Below, piece by piece: positions 48,939-62,075 of a DNA stretch of 64,000 nt. Location: NCBI GenBank assembly GCA_905250115.1, contig CAJNOI010000118.1, positions 4,343 through 68,342 of the forward strand, in the 5' to 3' direction. The stretch is from Adineta steineri. Lineage: Eukaryota; Rotifera; Eurotatoria; Adinetida; Adinetidae. Under the pieces are notes generated by a model, which saw only the letters and a program-made list of their open reading frames with translations, was not told where the DNA came from and made no database searches. The position numbers were made by a program, and so were the translations under genes. Within the stretch, counting starts at the first letter, position 1, and the number at the start of each line of letters is the position of its first letter.

Positions 48939-49942
48939 TTAAAATCCTGGCATTCCTAAATCATCACCGCCACCGCCACCACCAGTATTCATTTTTTCAC
49001 GTGATTCAGTCCAAGCTTTAGCAATAGTACGTTTCATTTCATCATCACCAGTTTCATACATATTCTTCATAAGTTGCATTAATGAATCACCTGGGTCTTT
49101 GCCTTCATCCATTTTTGGTAATGGTCTATTCATACATAAAATTATAAAATAATCTCAACAAAAAAAAAGAATCTTACTTTTCAGGAGCTTTCGTTTCTTC
49201 ACGAAATACACATTCCCAATTTTTTGACTCTGTTTTAGCTAAGGATAGAATGATCATATCTTTTTTAACCTAAAAACAAATATATTCAGATTTAATTTAT
49301 TAATCGTTTTATATTCTACTTTAAATGATGATTGTTCAGGTTTTATTTCATTCAAAAGTCGTCCTCGTTTGAACACATAATTAATATTTTTTAAATTATT
49401 AATTTCTAATGAAAATCCTCTAGAATAAAAAAATAAACAGAATTAATTACAAATATTTAATTTCGTTATTTACCGATTTTCAAATGAACAACGAATTTGT
49501 TCCGAAGGTAAATCACCTACACCATCCAAATTTTGAATATACATTTTCACAAATTTATCAGATTGATCCCAAGCTAAACGAGATATTATTATTTTGCAAA
49601 AATAATCATTTTCTGTATTTTCTTTTTACCATAAAGTGATATTTCTTTTGTATAGGATCGAGTTGCTGTAGTTGTTGTTGATGATGCAGTAGTACTTGGC
49701 TTTTTTTCTGTTGTGGTTGTTGCATTAGTTTGTTCCTTTTTTTCTCTAAGTGTTATTAATTCAGTTTCAAATCGACGTTGTTGAACTTCAAGAAATTGTT
49801 TTACTCGAGAACGATTTGCTTGACTAATGAATTGTTTGATTTCATCTACATCAGAAGTAATCTAGAAGAAATATTCAATAGAAATTATAAAACTTTTGAT
49901 GAAATGTCTTACTTCTTGAATTTGTTGATCGATATTACTCAT
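48939..49942 (-). CDS. CACYBP: Calcyclin-binding protein / Siah-interacting protein
   Basis: Six exons: 49942-49913, 49861-49630, 49573-49474, 49419-49320, 49269-49178, 49125-48939 (246 aa; human 228). An N-terminal helical region (S-D-V-D-E-I-K-Q-F) and a Thr/Lys-rich linker lead into a CS domain starting Y-T-K-E-I-S-L-Y-G-A-W-D-Q-S-D-K-F-V-K. An SGS domain follows with D-P-G-D-S-L-M-Q-L-M-K-N-M-Y, G-D-D-E-M-K-R-T-I and A-W-T-E-S-R-E-K, which are signature CACYBP segments. A Gly run precedes the C-terminus. CACYBP bridges Siah-type E3 ligases and Skp1 and binds S100 proteins in mammals. It sits in a compact same-strand run with the Nudix-like gene (93 bp away) and VAMP. Confidence 0.93.
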
Positions 49943-50035
49943 TCTCGCTGAAGGTTCTTATTTATCTTAAAATAAAATTTCTTGATTTAAATATTAAAAA
50001 AAAACCATTATTTAAAAATATATCATTTGAAAATG

Positions 50036-50566
50036 TTACAATAAATTATTTTTAACTGCCGCTTGAATCACAGAAATAACTCGTTTATTAAGTGGAAGTT
50101 TTTTTCCAGTACTATCTGATGCCATAGAAGTACTAACAATTCTCGGTAAAGATTTTTTTCCTTTAAATTGTTTTAAAGGAAATGGCATTAAAGAACTTGT
50201 CTCTAAATAATCATTCTCAGCAGGTAAATTATCCACATTAAACTTCTCAAATTGTTCACAGATATCAGAATCACATTCCATTTTGAGTATATAACAACGA
50301 AATATATCATCATGAAAATTTAAATCAACATATGGACAAGTTATTAGACGATCAATCTCACATGAGAAAAGGGTGCGAGTCTCTTCATATAATTCTTCCA
50401 TAGCAGTTTTTTCGATACGCTGAGAATCACTAACATCATATTTGATATAACCACCACAACAATTATAATTTTCTGTATAATCATTAACAAGAAGTAGAGA
50501 TGAACTTTTTGTATCAATAATAAGTACACCAGCTCCTAAATATTTCGCTATATCACAAGCAGCCAT
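50036..50566 (-). CDS. Nudix-domain-like protein
   Basis: One exon, 176 aa. The first strand A-G-V-L-I-I-D and L-L-L-V-N-D are followed by C-G-G-Y-I-K-Y-D-V and then I-E-K-T-A-M-E-E-L-Y-E-E-T, which matches a Nudix box (G-x5-E-x7-R-E-U-x-E-E-x-G) in layout. The Arg of R-E is Glu here and the loop before the helix is longer. The E-E pair that binds metal is kept. Substrate is unknown. The C-terminal 60 residues are basic. It could be a catalytically weakened hydrolase. The 93-bp spacing to CACYBP suggests cotranscription or an SL-spliced pair. Confidence 0.65.
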   Translation of the reverse strand: MAACDIAKYLGAGVLIIDTKSSSLLLVNDYTENYNCCGGYIKYDVSDSQRIEKTAMEELYEETRTLFSCEIDRLITCPYVDLNFHDDIFRCYILKMECDSDICEQFEKFNVDNLPAENDYLETSSLMPFPLKQFKGKKSLPRIVSTSMASDSTGKKLPLNKRVISVIQAAVKNNLL

Positions 50567-50754
50567 TTGGAATGTGACGATCAGTGTTGATATGTTATAT
50601 CTTCTGATCTTAAATTAGTATTAGAATTATAGATTAATAAGAAAGAAAAATAAATCAATGCGTTACGAATAGTTAAAAAATCACTTAAACAGAACTTTAA
50701 TCTATGCTGGTCATTTTTAATGACAAATAATAATATTAAACTAAGGATTGTATG
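50567..50754. other. Short spacer between the Nudix-like gene and the MITE
   Basis: Upstream region of the Nudix-like gene; no TATA box or other signal I can support. Confidence 0.35.
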
Positions 50755-50762
50755 ATCTGAGT

Positions 50763-51126
50763 TAGGGATGTACCGAGCCTCAAGAGTTGTTAACAAAGAC
50801 ACGTTATTTTCTCTAGCAAAAAGCCCCAAGACTCTTCAAGAATTTAATCACAAACTACTCAGTCTGATCTTATCGTGTTGTAGGTACCATTAGATAGATC
50901 AATTCAAAACAAAAAAGCCTAAGTCTTGGTCTAGAATCTCATTTTTTTTCAGTTTTTAACCGAGACTTAGACTTTTTTGTTTTGAATTGATCTATCTAAT
51001 GGTACCTATAACACAATGAGATCAGACTGAGTAGTTTGTGATTAAATTCTTGTAGAGTCTTGGGGGTTTTTGCTAGAGAAAATAACGTGTCTTTGTTAAC
51101 AACTCTTGAGGCTCGGTACATCCCTA
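50763..51126. mobile_element. hAT MITE, nearly palindromic, 364 bp
   Basis: Arms of about 165 bp are reverse complements with few mismatches, separated by a short loop near 50928-50960. The termini read TAGGGATGTACCGAGCCTC and its complement. The element is flanked by an exact 8-bp duplication ATCTGAGT (50755-50762 and 51127-51134). An 8-bp duplication with TAGGG-type ends fits the hAT superfamily. No coding capacity. It lies upstream of the Nudix-like gene, 197 bp from its start codon. Confidence 0.92.
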
Positions 51127-51134
51127 ATCTGAGT

Positions 51135-51795
51135 CCTATCGGATCGATTTACTTAGAAAATCAAGGCAAAACTATGTAAATATGGCTGATAAATATATAA
51201 GCCAAAGTCATTGTGATCCAGCTAGAATGTTATGCACATAAATTAATGTCTGACAACATTTGAACAATGGAGTCACAGAGAAATAATATAAAACTGAATA
51301 AATATATGCTCTATCTATGTATTTCTTATCTTATTGAACGTAATGATAGTAAGAAAAAGTAAGAAAAAAGAAGTACTTTGGAATATTTCAGACAAATGAT
51401 AACCAGATAATAGTATATAATTATTTATTGACATGAACCAGGTTTTTATCCTGGATAATACACGCTAGAGATTTTAACTGTTAATAATCGAAGTCTATAA
51501 TTAAATTGAAAAGTAATGTTGCTAATGTTTAAATAAGATAAAAATCAGTATTTAGTTCATTATATCGGTTAGATTTACAGTTTCTCGATAATTAAACGCA
51601 ACATATATTTTCTTACCACAATAGTAAAATTTAATCTGAAACGAAAATTAGAAGAAAAAATGAAATTATTTTCATCGAAAAAACGACATATTGAACTAAC
51701 AACAAATTAATTTTATTTAAATTTTTATAAACAGATTACACACCTATTCATGAGTAAATACAAACAAAAAAAAATTTATCCTAGTCTTTCTTTTT
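51135..51795. other. Intergenic, nothing recognised
   Basis: AT-rich spacer downstream of the unknown minus-strand gene; no open frame or repeat of note. Confidence 0.45.
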
Positions 51796-52473
51796 CTAAT
51801 AAATATCCGAATTGTATGGAATCAATGAATTTAATCGATACGGATCACAATAGCATCGAATTATTAACGATGTCGGACTTCCATCAGCACTAAAAAAAAT
51901 ATATACATTCTTCTATTGATCTAATTCAAAATTAAACATACTTGCATATACCATCGCAATGTTTCGGAATAATCATACTTTGTGATTTATTTGTTATATC
52001 ATCTGTTTTATTAGTATCATTTTCTTTGGATGTGAAACTTTCACATATCATCATCTCATCAGAATCATTAACATCAACAATTGATGTTGATGTTTGTTCT
52101 GATTTGATTTTTTTTGGATTACAACTTGTTTCTATCTAAATAGAAAAAATGATAAATTTTTTTCATGATTTAATTAAATCTATTAGTAACCAGAGTTCAT
52201 AGTTTTCAAATTCATCGTCTGATATGCAATGGATTAAGTAGAAGTAAGAAAAAAACATGAATAGCATGCCGGATATAGTCACACATGAATTGATTTAATA
52301 GAATATCCACAGATAGAAACATTTGACTATAATTTCGATAGTTTAAAAAAATGAATAGAAACAACTTGTACCTGATTAGCAATCGAGAGAATTCGGCTAG
52401 AATGAGGATAGACCTCATTATCTGAAATAAATTTTCGTTTGTTGTTATGTAAATTTTCAATTGTTGTTGTCAT
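51796..52473 (-). CDS. Unknown small protein (129 aa)
   Basis: Three exons: 52473-52372, 52135-51942, 51889-51796, with agreeing phases (0, then 2). The N-terminus has a basic patch (N-N-K-R-K-F) and the middle is Ser/Thr/Asp-rich with P-K-K-I-K, possibly a nuclear localisation signal. The C-terminal 30 residues contain H-C-D-G-I-C-K and R-C-Y-C-D-P-Y, a possible small Cys cluster. I do not recognise the family. Support is from splice phases and codon continuity only. It lies 174 bp downstream of the DDX56 stop on the same strand. Confidence 0.5.
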
Positions 52474-52647
52474 TATTTCTTTTATTCGGATATTTTATCT
52501 ACAAAATAATAAATAAAAACACCTATATGATCAAGCAATTGTCGATATATTCTTCTTTTCCAATTAATCGAATAGTTGAACGAACAATCAAAATATTTTT
52601 ATCTAGAAATAACAAAAACAAGACAAATTTCTTGTTATTTTTTTATT

Positions 52648-54847
52648 TTAAGTTTTTTTTCGTGCTATTTCTTTTTTCAAAGCAGTAACAGCATTTAATG
52701 AATTTGTCAAAGGATTATTTCGTTTCATTCGTTTTACATTTGTATGCATGGTATCAGATTTTCTTTTATAATTTGTTGATGATTGTTGATCGGATGTTGT
52801 TGTTGTTGTTGTTGTTGATGATGTTTTTTTTAATGAATTTGGAACAAGATAATCTGGTACATGTTTTAAATGATCTTTAACTTTAACAATATGTAATGCT
52901 GAATCATGTCGAAGTAATTGTAATTCTTTTTTATTATCATTAAAATATGTTTTTAATTTTTTTGAATTGAATATTTCCGATTTGATTTCTTTTAAACGTG
53001 CTTCACGAATTGATATACGTGTTATTCCACGTAATGCATCCAATGCACGATAACGGAAACCATCAACTTGTTCAGATTTAAAACGATAAAGATGAAACAT
53101 ATCTTCACCATATTCATTTTCAAGTTCAGCACGAACATTTTCAAAATACGGCATTTCTTTTTGAGATATTAATGAAAGTGCCAAACCTATATGAAGATAA
53201 ATTCATTGCTAAAACAATGTTTATTCAGACTATCTTTCGAGAGTCGAGGTATACCTATTTTTATATATAAAGAAGTACTACTCTAAGAAAGGAAAAGCAT
53301 GCGCATTTCAAGTTCATATTTAGAGCGATTAAGTCACTCTTTTTCTTTTCTTATGTCAACCTCTAGATGTGTACCTAATGTAAAAAAAACTACTGAATAA
53401 TATTTTTGGCTATATCGAGAGAAGGTTAGATTCTATGAATGGTGATATCTTAGTCCTTGATATTTTTCTTACCTTTCTGATCGACACGAGCAGTTCGTCC
53501 AACACGATGAACATATGAATCGAAATCCATCGGAAAATCAAAATTGATAATATTAGCAACACGATAGAAATCAATACCACGTGATACACCATATTCTTTA
53601 TCACCTTTTCGACTAACCTCTTCTTTCTTCTTTTTTTTCTCTAATAATAGATCAAATTTTTATTTACGAAAAATCATTTCCTGAAAAATCATACTTTTCT
53701 TTGATTCTTCTTCAACTACTGTTTTTTCTCCGTCTCCTTCGACTTCTCCTTCTTCAATTGGTACAACATTAGGTGCATCTGTTGCAATCATTACATCATA
53801 TAATCCATCATTCTACAAAACAAAAAATTCAAATTCTTTAATAAAAACCCAAAATAAATTTCTTACATATTGTTGAACAATATGTAAACGTGAATCCATA
53901 GGTAATTCACTATTTAATAAACACGTTTTTATATGAAATTGTTCCATTAATAATTTTAATCGATATGCTTGTTCAACTGAATTAACAAATAAAATTGTTC
54001 GACCAACTAATAATTGTAATTTAAATATAGTTACAACTAAAACAAATTTTTGATCTAGTTCACAATAGATATAATATTGTAATAATTGTTTATTATCAGG
54101 TAATATTGTTGAATAATCATCACTTTGATTAATTTTAACTGGATTATGAAGAAATAATTGTTTTAATTGAAGAAGATCATCATTAAGTGTTGCTGATATT
54201 AAAAAACATTGATATGATTTCGATTTTGATGGTAAATATTTCGATATTTTTTTCATATCATTTGCATAACCAAGTGAATAAAGTATATCAGCTTCATCAA
54301 GTATAAATAATTCTAATGTATTTAAATTTAATGGTGATGTACTATCTTTTAAATGTTCTAATAATTTTGTTGGTGTTGATATAATAATTTCAGGTAATGA
54401 ATTACTATTTGATATTAATGATTGTTTTTGTATTTGTGTTGATAATGAATTTGATAAATCATATAGATTTATTTCACGACGACAATAACTTGTTAATTTT
54501 AGAAAAACAGATGATATTTGATGACATAATTCTTTTGTTGGTGATAGAATTAATATACGAACATTTGAAGTAGTTGTTTGTTGTTTTGATAATAGATGTT
54601 GAATAGCTGCGATGGCATAAACACCAGTTTTACCACTACCAGTACGAGCTTTAACAAGAAGATCTTTACCAGATAATGCATATGGAATTGTTTCAGCTTG
54701 AATAGGTGTTGGTGCAGGCCATTGTAAATCAGCTATTGCTTTTAAGAGACGATTATCAAGACCGAAATCATAGAATGAACGAGTTACCGTTTCTTCATCT
54801 TCTTCACCTTCATCGATTATTTCGGGTTCAGCAAAACGAACAGACAT
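52648..54847 (-). CDS. DDX56: ATP-dependent RNA helicase DDX56 (DEAD-box)
   Basis: Four exons: 54847-53867, 53812-53695, 53640-53473, 53186-52648 (601 aa). The Q motif (P-T-P-I-Q-A), motif I (A-R-T-G-S-G-K-T), motif II (D-E-A-D), motif III (S-A-T) and motif VI (H-R-V-G-R-T-A-R) are all intact. An acidic then Lys-rich insertion within the second RecA domain (exons 2-3), followed by V-S-R-G-I-D-F, is a hallmark of the DDX56/Dbp9 group. The C-terminal tail is basic and Ser/Thr-rich. DDX56 acts in the nucleolus in large ribosomal subunit assembly. The ATG follows directly after TATATTTCAG, so it may be a trans-splice site. Confidence 0.93.
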
Positions 54848-56684
54848 CTGAAATATACAATAAATTAGTAAATATATCTACTAAAATTGAACTTGGAACT
54901 AATAAATCAATATAAATCTTTCCAACATATTATTCATTATTCAATGAAGTATATAAATAGTAAATAAACGATTAAACCAATGTACGATAGTTGATTCATT
55001 TGCTATCCAATTAGAAACCGGTATTAATCACGATTCGATCAAAGTTAATCAATGAAAAATTGAATTTATATTCACTTTAACATTTTTTATTTTTTTTCTA
55101 GATTAATCTTTTATCCTTTTTTTTGTTCAGTTTGTTACATTTTCTTAGTTATAAAAATTCTTGTTTGTTATATTATCATCAGATACTAATGACATCTGTT
55201 GATTCATTTCCAAGCTAATTTAAAATGAATCAAGGACTTCTTGAATCTAATAGAAGTTGAAATATAAATAAAAATTATTTCATTGACTATCGTTTTAATC
55301 TGTCTCTTTTGTTCATTCATTTAATTGTATGCAATCTTCTTACCATTTACATAGATAATTATCTCTTTCGACGATAAAAATTCGCGATCTATCGTTCAGA
55401 GATTCACATGTATACCAGATTCAATAAATGCGTGTTAATATCAACGAAATGAATAAAGTTCGAGGAAATAATAAGTTCATATTGTTTCCATTTGTAGTGA
55501 TGACATACTTCTGATAGACATTGTTCAGATGTAAAAGCAATTAGTAAGATAATGAAAATATTTCCTTGACACATAAACAATATGAAAGATATATATAGAA
55601 TACTTTGTGTATTTATATACAATTACTTGCATGACTTATACATCCAAGATGTTAGATCCGTCAAAATTTCATATAAGCACTATCTAGATTTAACTTTATT
55701 ATATTTTCATCACTTCATATTAAAAATCTTAGATGAATTATTTTCAATATCGATAACTAAAATGATTATTATTATGTGAGTTAGTACATTCCGTAAGCAA
55801 CATAATACTATTTTTTGAAAACGATACGTTACATATTACAATTTTCATAATACATTCCAATGCGTATCACTTTCTGCAGTTTTGTAATTGTGTAAGAAAG
55901 AAAATTGTGTTGAATAATTTAATAAAATTTAGAATGCATTCAACAACATATAGATCATTAAGTATTGAAATAAATCAATCAATAATTATTATATATAGAA
56001 CAAGAATATATATTGGTTTTTATTCTTTTTTTGTCTTTTTATCGTTCTATTGCAAATAGAGTATTTTTATCAGTTACTTATAGTCTTAATAATAAGAACT
56101 ATAGAATGTCAATAGTCATCAATAAATAGTCTATTATAGACAATGTGTGACTCGTTCGAATACTTAACTATTTCAATAGATCTTTAACATTTTTATGCTG
56201 CTGAGGTAATAAGTGAAGAACATATAGCAAACTTTTCAATGTAACCTATATGTATGAAAACTTCATTTGAATTTTGAAGATATATATTGTAGATCATAAA
56301 AATAAATTGAATATATATATATTCTATAGAATTTCTACTAACCTGATAGTGACATCTATGAATAATAAAAATAAATAAAAAGTCTTCGAGTTGAGATTAA
56401 AAAATTTCTCTAATCGAAACATTGAATAACAACTATTTTCTAAAATATATAACTTAATAAATCATTGAAAATCGTTCAGATTATTTAATATTTTTACCAA
56501 TCAAAAATGAAAACAGTTTGATCAGATGGCGTTGTTCTTTTTTTGTTGAAAAAAAAAATTTGTTTTCTCCCCAAAATCCATACCACAATATGTTGCCTTA
56601 ATTACTTTGAAATGGCTTTTCAATATAAAAAAAATATACATTACTTTTCCATTTGAAATATAAATTCATTTAGATGAAGTGATT
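54848..56684. other. Intergenic between divergent DDX56 and RIC1
   Basis: AT-rich, with no gene or repeat recognised. TTCATTTAG ends at 56673, 11 bp before the RIC1 start codon, and could be a trans-splice acceptor. Confidence 0.45.
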
Positions 56685-59600
56685 ATGTATTTTCCAATCG
56701 GTTCGTTTCGAAGTTTTTCATTACCCATAGAAGAACCATATGAGATTATATTTATACGAACTACTCGTGATCGTCTTAAACTTGTACTACTAACACCGAC
56801 TATTATAAGTGTATGGCTAACAAAGGTAAATAAAAAATAATATCGAAATTGTTTTCTTATACTAAATTTTTAGCCAACAACATTAGTTGGTCTTGTTCGC
56901 CGTTCAGAAAACTCCATATCAGTACATGGTCAAAATGTTTTTGCTGAATGGCGAAATGATACTCAAAAACTTGCTGTTACTGTATGTTCAATAATATATT
57001 AATCTTCAATTTAATTCTTGAATTTTTTATTATTTAGACAACTAAAGGTTATATAATATATTATAAAGTTGTAATTGATAAACCAAAATCATCATTTTTT
57101 GGCTCAACTAATGATGAAGATCCCTGGTAAAGTTTTTAAGAAAACAAAATTATCTAATTATTTTATTTGCTCTTATTCTCCTAGTGAATATCTTATTCGA
57201 ATTAATACCGACGCACAATTTACATTTCCTATGGTACGAATTAAACTCGTTCAAGACAGTGCTTTACATGTTGGTTCAGACATTCAAGGGTACATTTCTA
57301 TTTAAATATAAATGATAAGAAATAATTTTTGATTCATTTAGAATAACAAATCTCGGTCCGGATTTATTAGTAGCTGATAATACAGGATATTTATATCGTA
57401 TATCATGGGATGGATCAATGCATCAACATTTAACATTATCTTTGAGTACAATGTCATATACAATTTCTTTAAATTCTGATCGAGGTTTGTTTATTTTAAT
57501 AATTAATCAAATTTATTTAATTTCTTATGTTAAAGTTTTTAAAATTCATAAACCAGATCGTTATGCAAAATATATTGAATTTTCACCGTTATTAAATGGT
57601 ATTGGAATTGTATTTAGTGATGGTACATCAGGCTTAATTATATGTGAAACATCGAAATTTGAACCACAGGTATAAAGAAAAGGATAACTAAAATTTTGAA
57701 TTTAATTTATAAATATTTTTTTTTTAAAGCAATGTCAATGTATTGTTATTCAACCAACCAATGATGAAAAAATTTGGAAAACTCATTGTTGTGTTGCATT
57801 GAATGCGATATATCAGTTATTAGCATTTGGTTCATTAAAGTAAATATTTTCTTTTCTATATTAATTTTTATGATTTAAAATTTAGTGGACAAGGTGTAGT
57901 TTATTATATTGATGAATTAACAGCATCGTTACAATTAGCTTTTAAAATACAATTATCAGTAGAGAATTTTCCAGGTATACAAGACTTATATAATATATAA
58001 ATAGAAGAAGTTATGCGATTTTGTGATTGAATAGATTTAGTGGAAAATTTGGGTGCATTATGTTCGATGAAATGGAGTCCTGATTATCGTGTCCTTTGTA
58101 CTCTTTGGCAAAATGGTGCATTTGCTGTTTGGACAGTATTTGGTATACTTCTTCATTGTTCTTATTCATCGGATCAATCATTGTAAGGATCTACATTTAT
58201 ATTACTTCTAAAAGAAAGATATAATTTATTTATTATACTAGAAATCCTATGCATTCATATGGTCTTTCACGTGTTATTGTAAGTGTGTGAAATACAATCA
58301 AAAAAGAAATTAATTCAATTTTAGGAATGGGGTCCTGATGGATATACTCTCTGGATTGCATCCGAAAAATTAACTACAACTGCTGTTTCAACACCTACTG
58401 ATGATGATACCGAAGTAGCAAAAGAAAATAGTAGTCAATTAATATTATTGAACTTTTTAAAATCATCTGTGATCAACAATCCTCATTCGGTTTTAATAAA
58501 TTTATAAAATCTATTCTATCGAAAATGATTAGTTTAATCATTTTAGGGTAGCATTGAACATTTGTTATTACAATCTGAAGATAAAGTATATTTATATCTG
58601 AGTGGTAATCAACAATCAACAAATGGGAATATTAATGGTTTATCAATATCTGTTGGTTGTGATGTTGGCTGGCAAGTTATTCAATTACCTCAATTATATA
58701 TTCATAATAATTGGCCAATAAAAGTAAGAATATTGATAATTGGTTTTTTATGATTTATAATTGATTCTTAATTTTAGTTTGCTTGTATTGATAATACGGG
58801 TCAATATTTAGCTGTTGCTGGTCAACATGGATTTGTACATTTTTCATTATTTACACGTAAATGGAAATTATTTGGCAATGCTGGCCAAGTAAAAATAGAA
58901 AAATAAATTTATTCGAATGAATTTTTCTAATTAGGAACGTGATATACGAGTTGTGGGTGGTTTATTATGGTGGCAAGAATTTATTGTATGCGGTTGCACA
59001 TCGACAAGTGAAAATCGAGATGAAGTAAGACAAAATAAATTTGTGTGAAATATATTTGATGCAATGAAATATATATGTATATACATTTAGCACATACCTA
59101 GATACGAAGTAAGAGAGCGAGAGAAAATATACATAATGCGACTAATGAGAAGAAAAGAGATTCTTTTTTCTGCTAGCATGTATCTAAAAGATTTATTTTG
59201 AGTTTTTAACTAACAAGTTTGCATGTTTATAATTTTTTTGCTATTTTTTCTTGGGATATTTGTAACTGACTATTTTCAAAAGAATTAGATACATGTATAA
59301 ATGTATGATATGAATTAAATTTAGATACGTCTTTATTCACGATTAACTAATTTGGATAATCAATTTTCATATGTTACTCGTCTACAATCACCGATTATTT
59401 GTTTAAATATTTATGAAGATACATTAATAGTATTTTCGTAAGTACTACAAATAAGTTTGATCAATTTCAAAATAAATTTTTATTTAGATATGATTTACAC
59501 ATTATGTTATATGCATTAGAAAGAAAAGAAGGAAAACCAGGTGAGTTATAATGAGATAAAGGTAGATGTCCTTCAATTCTAATACACAATACATTTATAT

Positions 59601-62059
59601 TAGAAATACGATGATTGATTGACATGATTCAAGCTTTAATAAAGTTTGCTTGAGATAATACGAGTTGTAATGTTTTGACATATGCTTTAAAATAAAATGT
59701 TACTGAGATATAGATTATGTGATTTTTGAGAACTATTATTTATAAATACCTGGACTGTAAATAAGATTCTTCACGAAATAGCTTTGTAGTTTCTAATTCT
59801 AAGATCTAAGCTGCTATAGGACATTCAGGCGATAACATCGCTGATAAATCCATCTATAATTACTATTAGTTAAAGTAATAGTAATCTAAACAGAAAATCT
59901 ATACAAATATTCTAAATTAGAATGCTATAATAGACTCAGATGAAATTAAAATTACGAAAAGAATTCTTCAGCATCGACATCATATTCGCCTTTGGGAGGT
60001 AATCGTGAATATTTACTTTTTCACTAAGATTAAAGGTCAACGGTATAACCGAAAGTTACAAAAGTGCTGTCAATTGAAGCAGTATAATTTGCCTCTAGGT
60101 AGATCGATTAACATTATTCCAATCTTTGTTTATTTGTCAATCGAAATCATCCATTTACTGATTTTGTTCGTTTTTATAGCAGATTATTCAAAAACGTTAA
60201 AATTAAACATAAAAAATTACTTTTCATATTATTTTTGTTGTGATTTGCATTTTACTGGAAGCACTCACTCTAAATTCAATTAATTCTATCAAGGCAATAT
60301 TTAAAAAGATGCATGTGAGTTCGATCTTGAGATGAAGAAACTTGAAAAGTGCTGTTGAATAAAAGGTTTCTTGATTAAGAATAAAAATATATTCAAGACG
60401 GAAGTCGTCTAGCAATTTACTAAAAAAGATCGAACAAAATTTAATTCTTCTATGAACAGTTGTTAATTGTGAAAATGTGGTATTGATATCAAATATTAGT
60501 TTATCTTCGCATTTATTGTTTTCTTAGGATATGAATCTTAAAAGTCGATCAAAAATGTGTTTCATAATTACTACGACTAGAGGTCAAATAATCTAACAGA
60601 GATTCGGTCAAAGATATTTCTATTCTAATCAATTTTCAATCAAAAAAAAATTAATTAAAAGATCCTTCTTTGCGTTTGTGTATACGATAGTTATGTCTTA
60701 ATATGCCGTGACTCATTTTTAGTCACGCTAATATCTAATTGCGACACTTTATTATTTATTTATAGTACATAGTAAATAAACATATACGATTCGAAAGGAA
60801 CGAACTGAACAACCTAGTTCAATAGAAAATATTAATAAAATAAATTGTCTCCATAGATTTCTCTTGTTCATATATTGAAATTTTATGATGTTACTATGTA
60901 TTATTTATTAACTTATTGTAAGCTAGGGAAAAGAATGATACTAGAAAATTATATACAAAAAAAACAGATTGATTTGAATTCAATATTCTAAGATTTATGA
61001 AATCGTATATAATATTTTTCAATAATCTAATTGTTACATAGTATAAGATTATATTGTTCTCTATTTATGTTCATATAATTTAGTTCCGACGGCATCTATG
61101 GTAAAATTACATGAAATATCTGTTGAATCTTATGTTCCACATGCTGTCTTTGTACCATTTATTGGTTTAACTTCCCTGCGAACGGATTCCGGTATAAATC
61201 ATTTTTTTCTCATTATTATATTTTTCATGTTTTTCTTTTAAAAAATACAACAAAGGTTTACCGCAAGCAAATATTTCTTCATCAAATGATCATACTCCTC
61301 AAAGTATTCTTCTTAATGTATGTGGACGTCTTCTTCTTTTACAACAAGAACGAGGTGGTTCATCATTAATTTTACAAAAAGCATCTAAAAGAAATACGTC
61401 ACAATCAGTTACATTTTTACCACCAGTTATGATTGCTGCATGGGTTGAAAGTATATGGACAATATCTCATCAGAATTCAACAAATCCATATTTATCAAAT
61501 GCATTATGGTTATGTTGTGGTTTACATGGAATGAAAGTATGGCTACCATTATATCGTAAAGTAGATGAACCCATATTTCAATCTCATCGTATTATGCTTA
61601 CATTTGGTTTAACTATTTATCCATTAGGTAAAACTAAAATATGAATTATAATTTAATTATTATTATAAATATTGAAATTTTGTTTAGCTGTTGTTGTTGA
61701 AGAAGCAGTTATACTTGGTGCTATGTCAGAATTTGAAAATTTTAATTCAAAATCATTTTGCTCAATTACAAAAACCGTAATTATTATTTATTTTTCATAA
61801 TATAAATTCGACTGTTTATTTCTAAATAGACTCAAGTCTTTCTTAATCATGTCTTTCAAGAATTGATTCGTAAAAAGTAATTAAACTGATTAATCTAATT
61901 TTTAAATAAAAACCTATTTTCCTAAAATATTTAGTCTGGATTTTGATGCATTACAAATTGCTCAGACATGCAAGAGCATTCCACATTTTTCACATGTTCT
62001 AGAATTACTTTTACATAAAGTACTTGAAGAAGAAGCAACTAGTACACAACCAATTCCAG
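56685..62059 (+). CDS. RIC1: RIC1, Rab6 GEF subunit (truncated by assembly gap)
   Basis: Twenty-one exons with continuous phase: 56685-56825, 56874-56981, 57038-57126, 57185-57289, 57342-57484, 57536-57669, 57730-57839, 57886-57974, 58035-58182, 58242-58278, 58325-58489, 58547-58723, 58778-58888, 58935-59024, 59325-59437, 59488-59540, 61084-61191, 61256-61627, 61688-61776, 61830-61876, 61935-62059 (851 aa so far). The start M-Y-F-P-I-G, the segments [12 protein letters not shown] and G-Y-I-I-Y-Y-K, and a WD-type N-terminal propeller match RIC1. RIC1 with RGP1 activates Rab6 at the Golgi for retrograde transport. The family is about 1400 aa, so the C-terminal third is missing in or beyond the gap. 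The 51-nt segment 57485-57535 is in frame and may be coding instead of an intron. Confidence 0.88.
59541..61083 (+). other. Large RIC1 intron (1.5 kb), contents unknown
   Basis: Bounded by GTGAGT and TAATTTAG. It is roughly 25 times the usual intron length in this gene. It contains only short open frames (for example near 60005-60283) without family resemblance. It may hold a decayed insertion, but I see no inverted termini or target duplication. Confidence 0.55.
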
Positions 62060-62075
62060 GTAAATAAAATAGAAA

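Noticed and set aside
50581..50829. 82-codon minus-strand frame overlapping the MITE left arm
   Set aside because: No start context or similarity; it partly reads the transposon end.
60005..60283. 92-codon frame in the large RIC1 intron as a nested gene
   Set aside because: Composition is random-like and no motif or splice context supports it.
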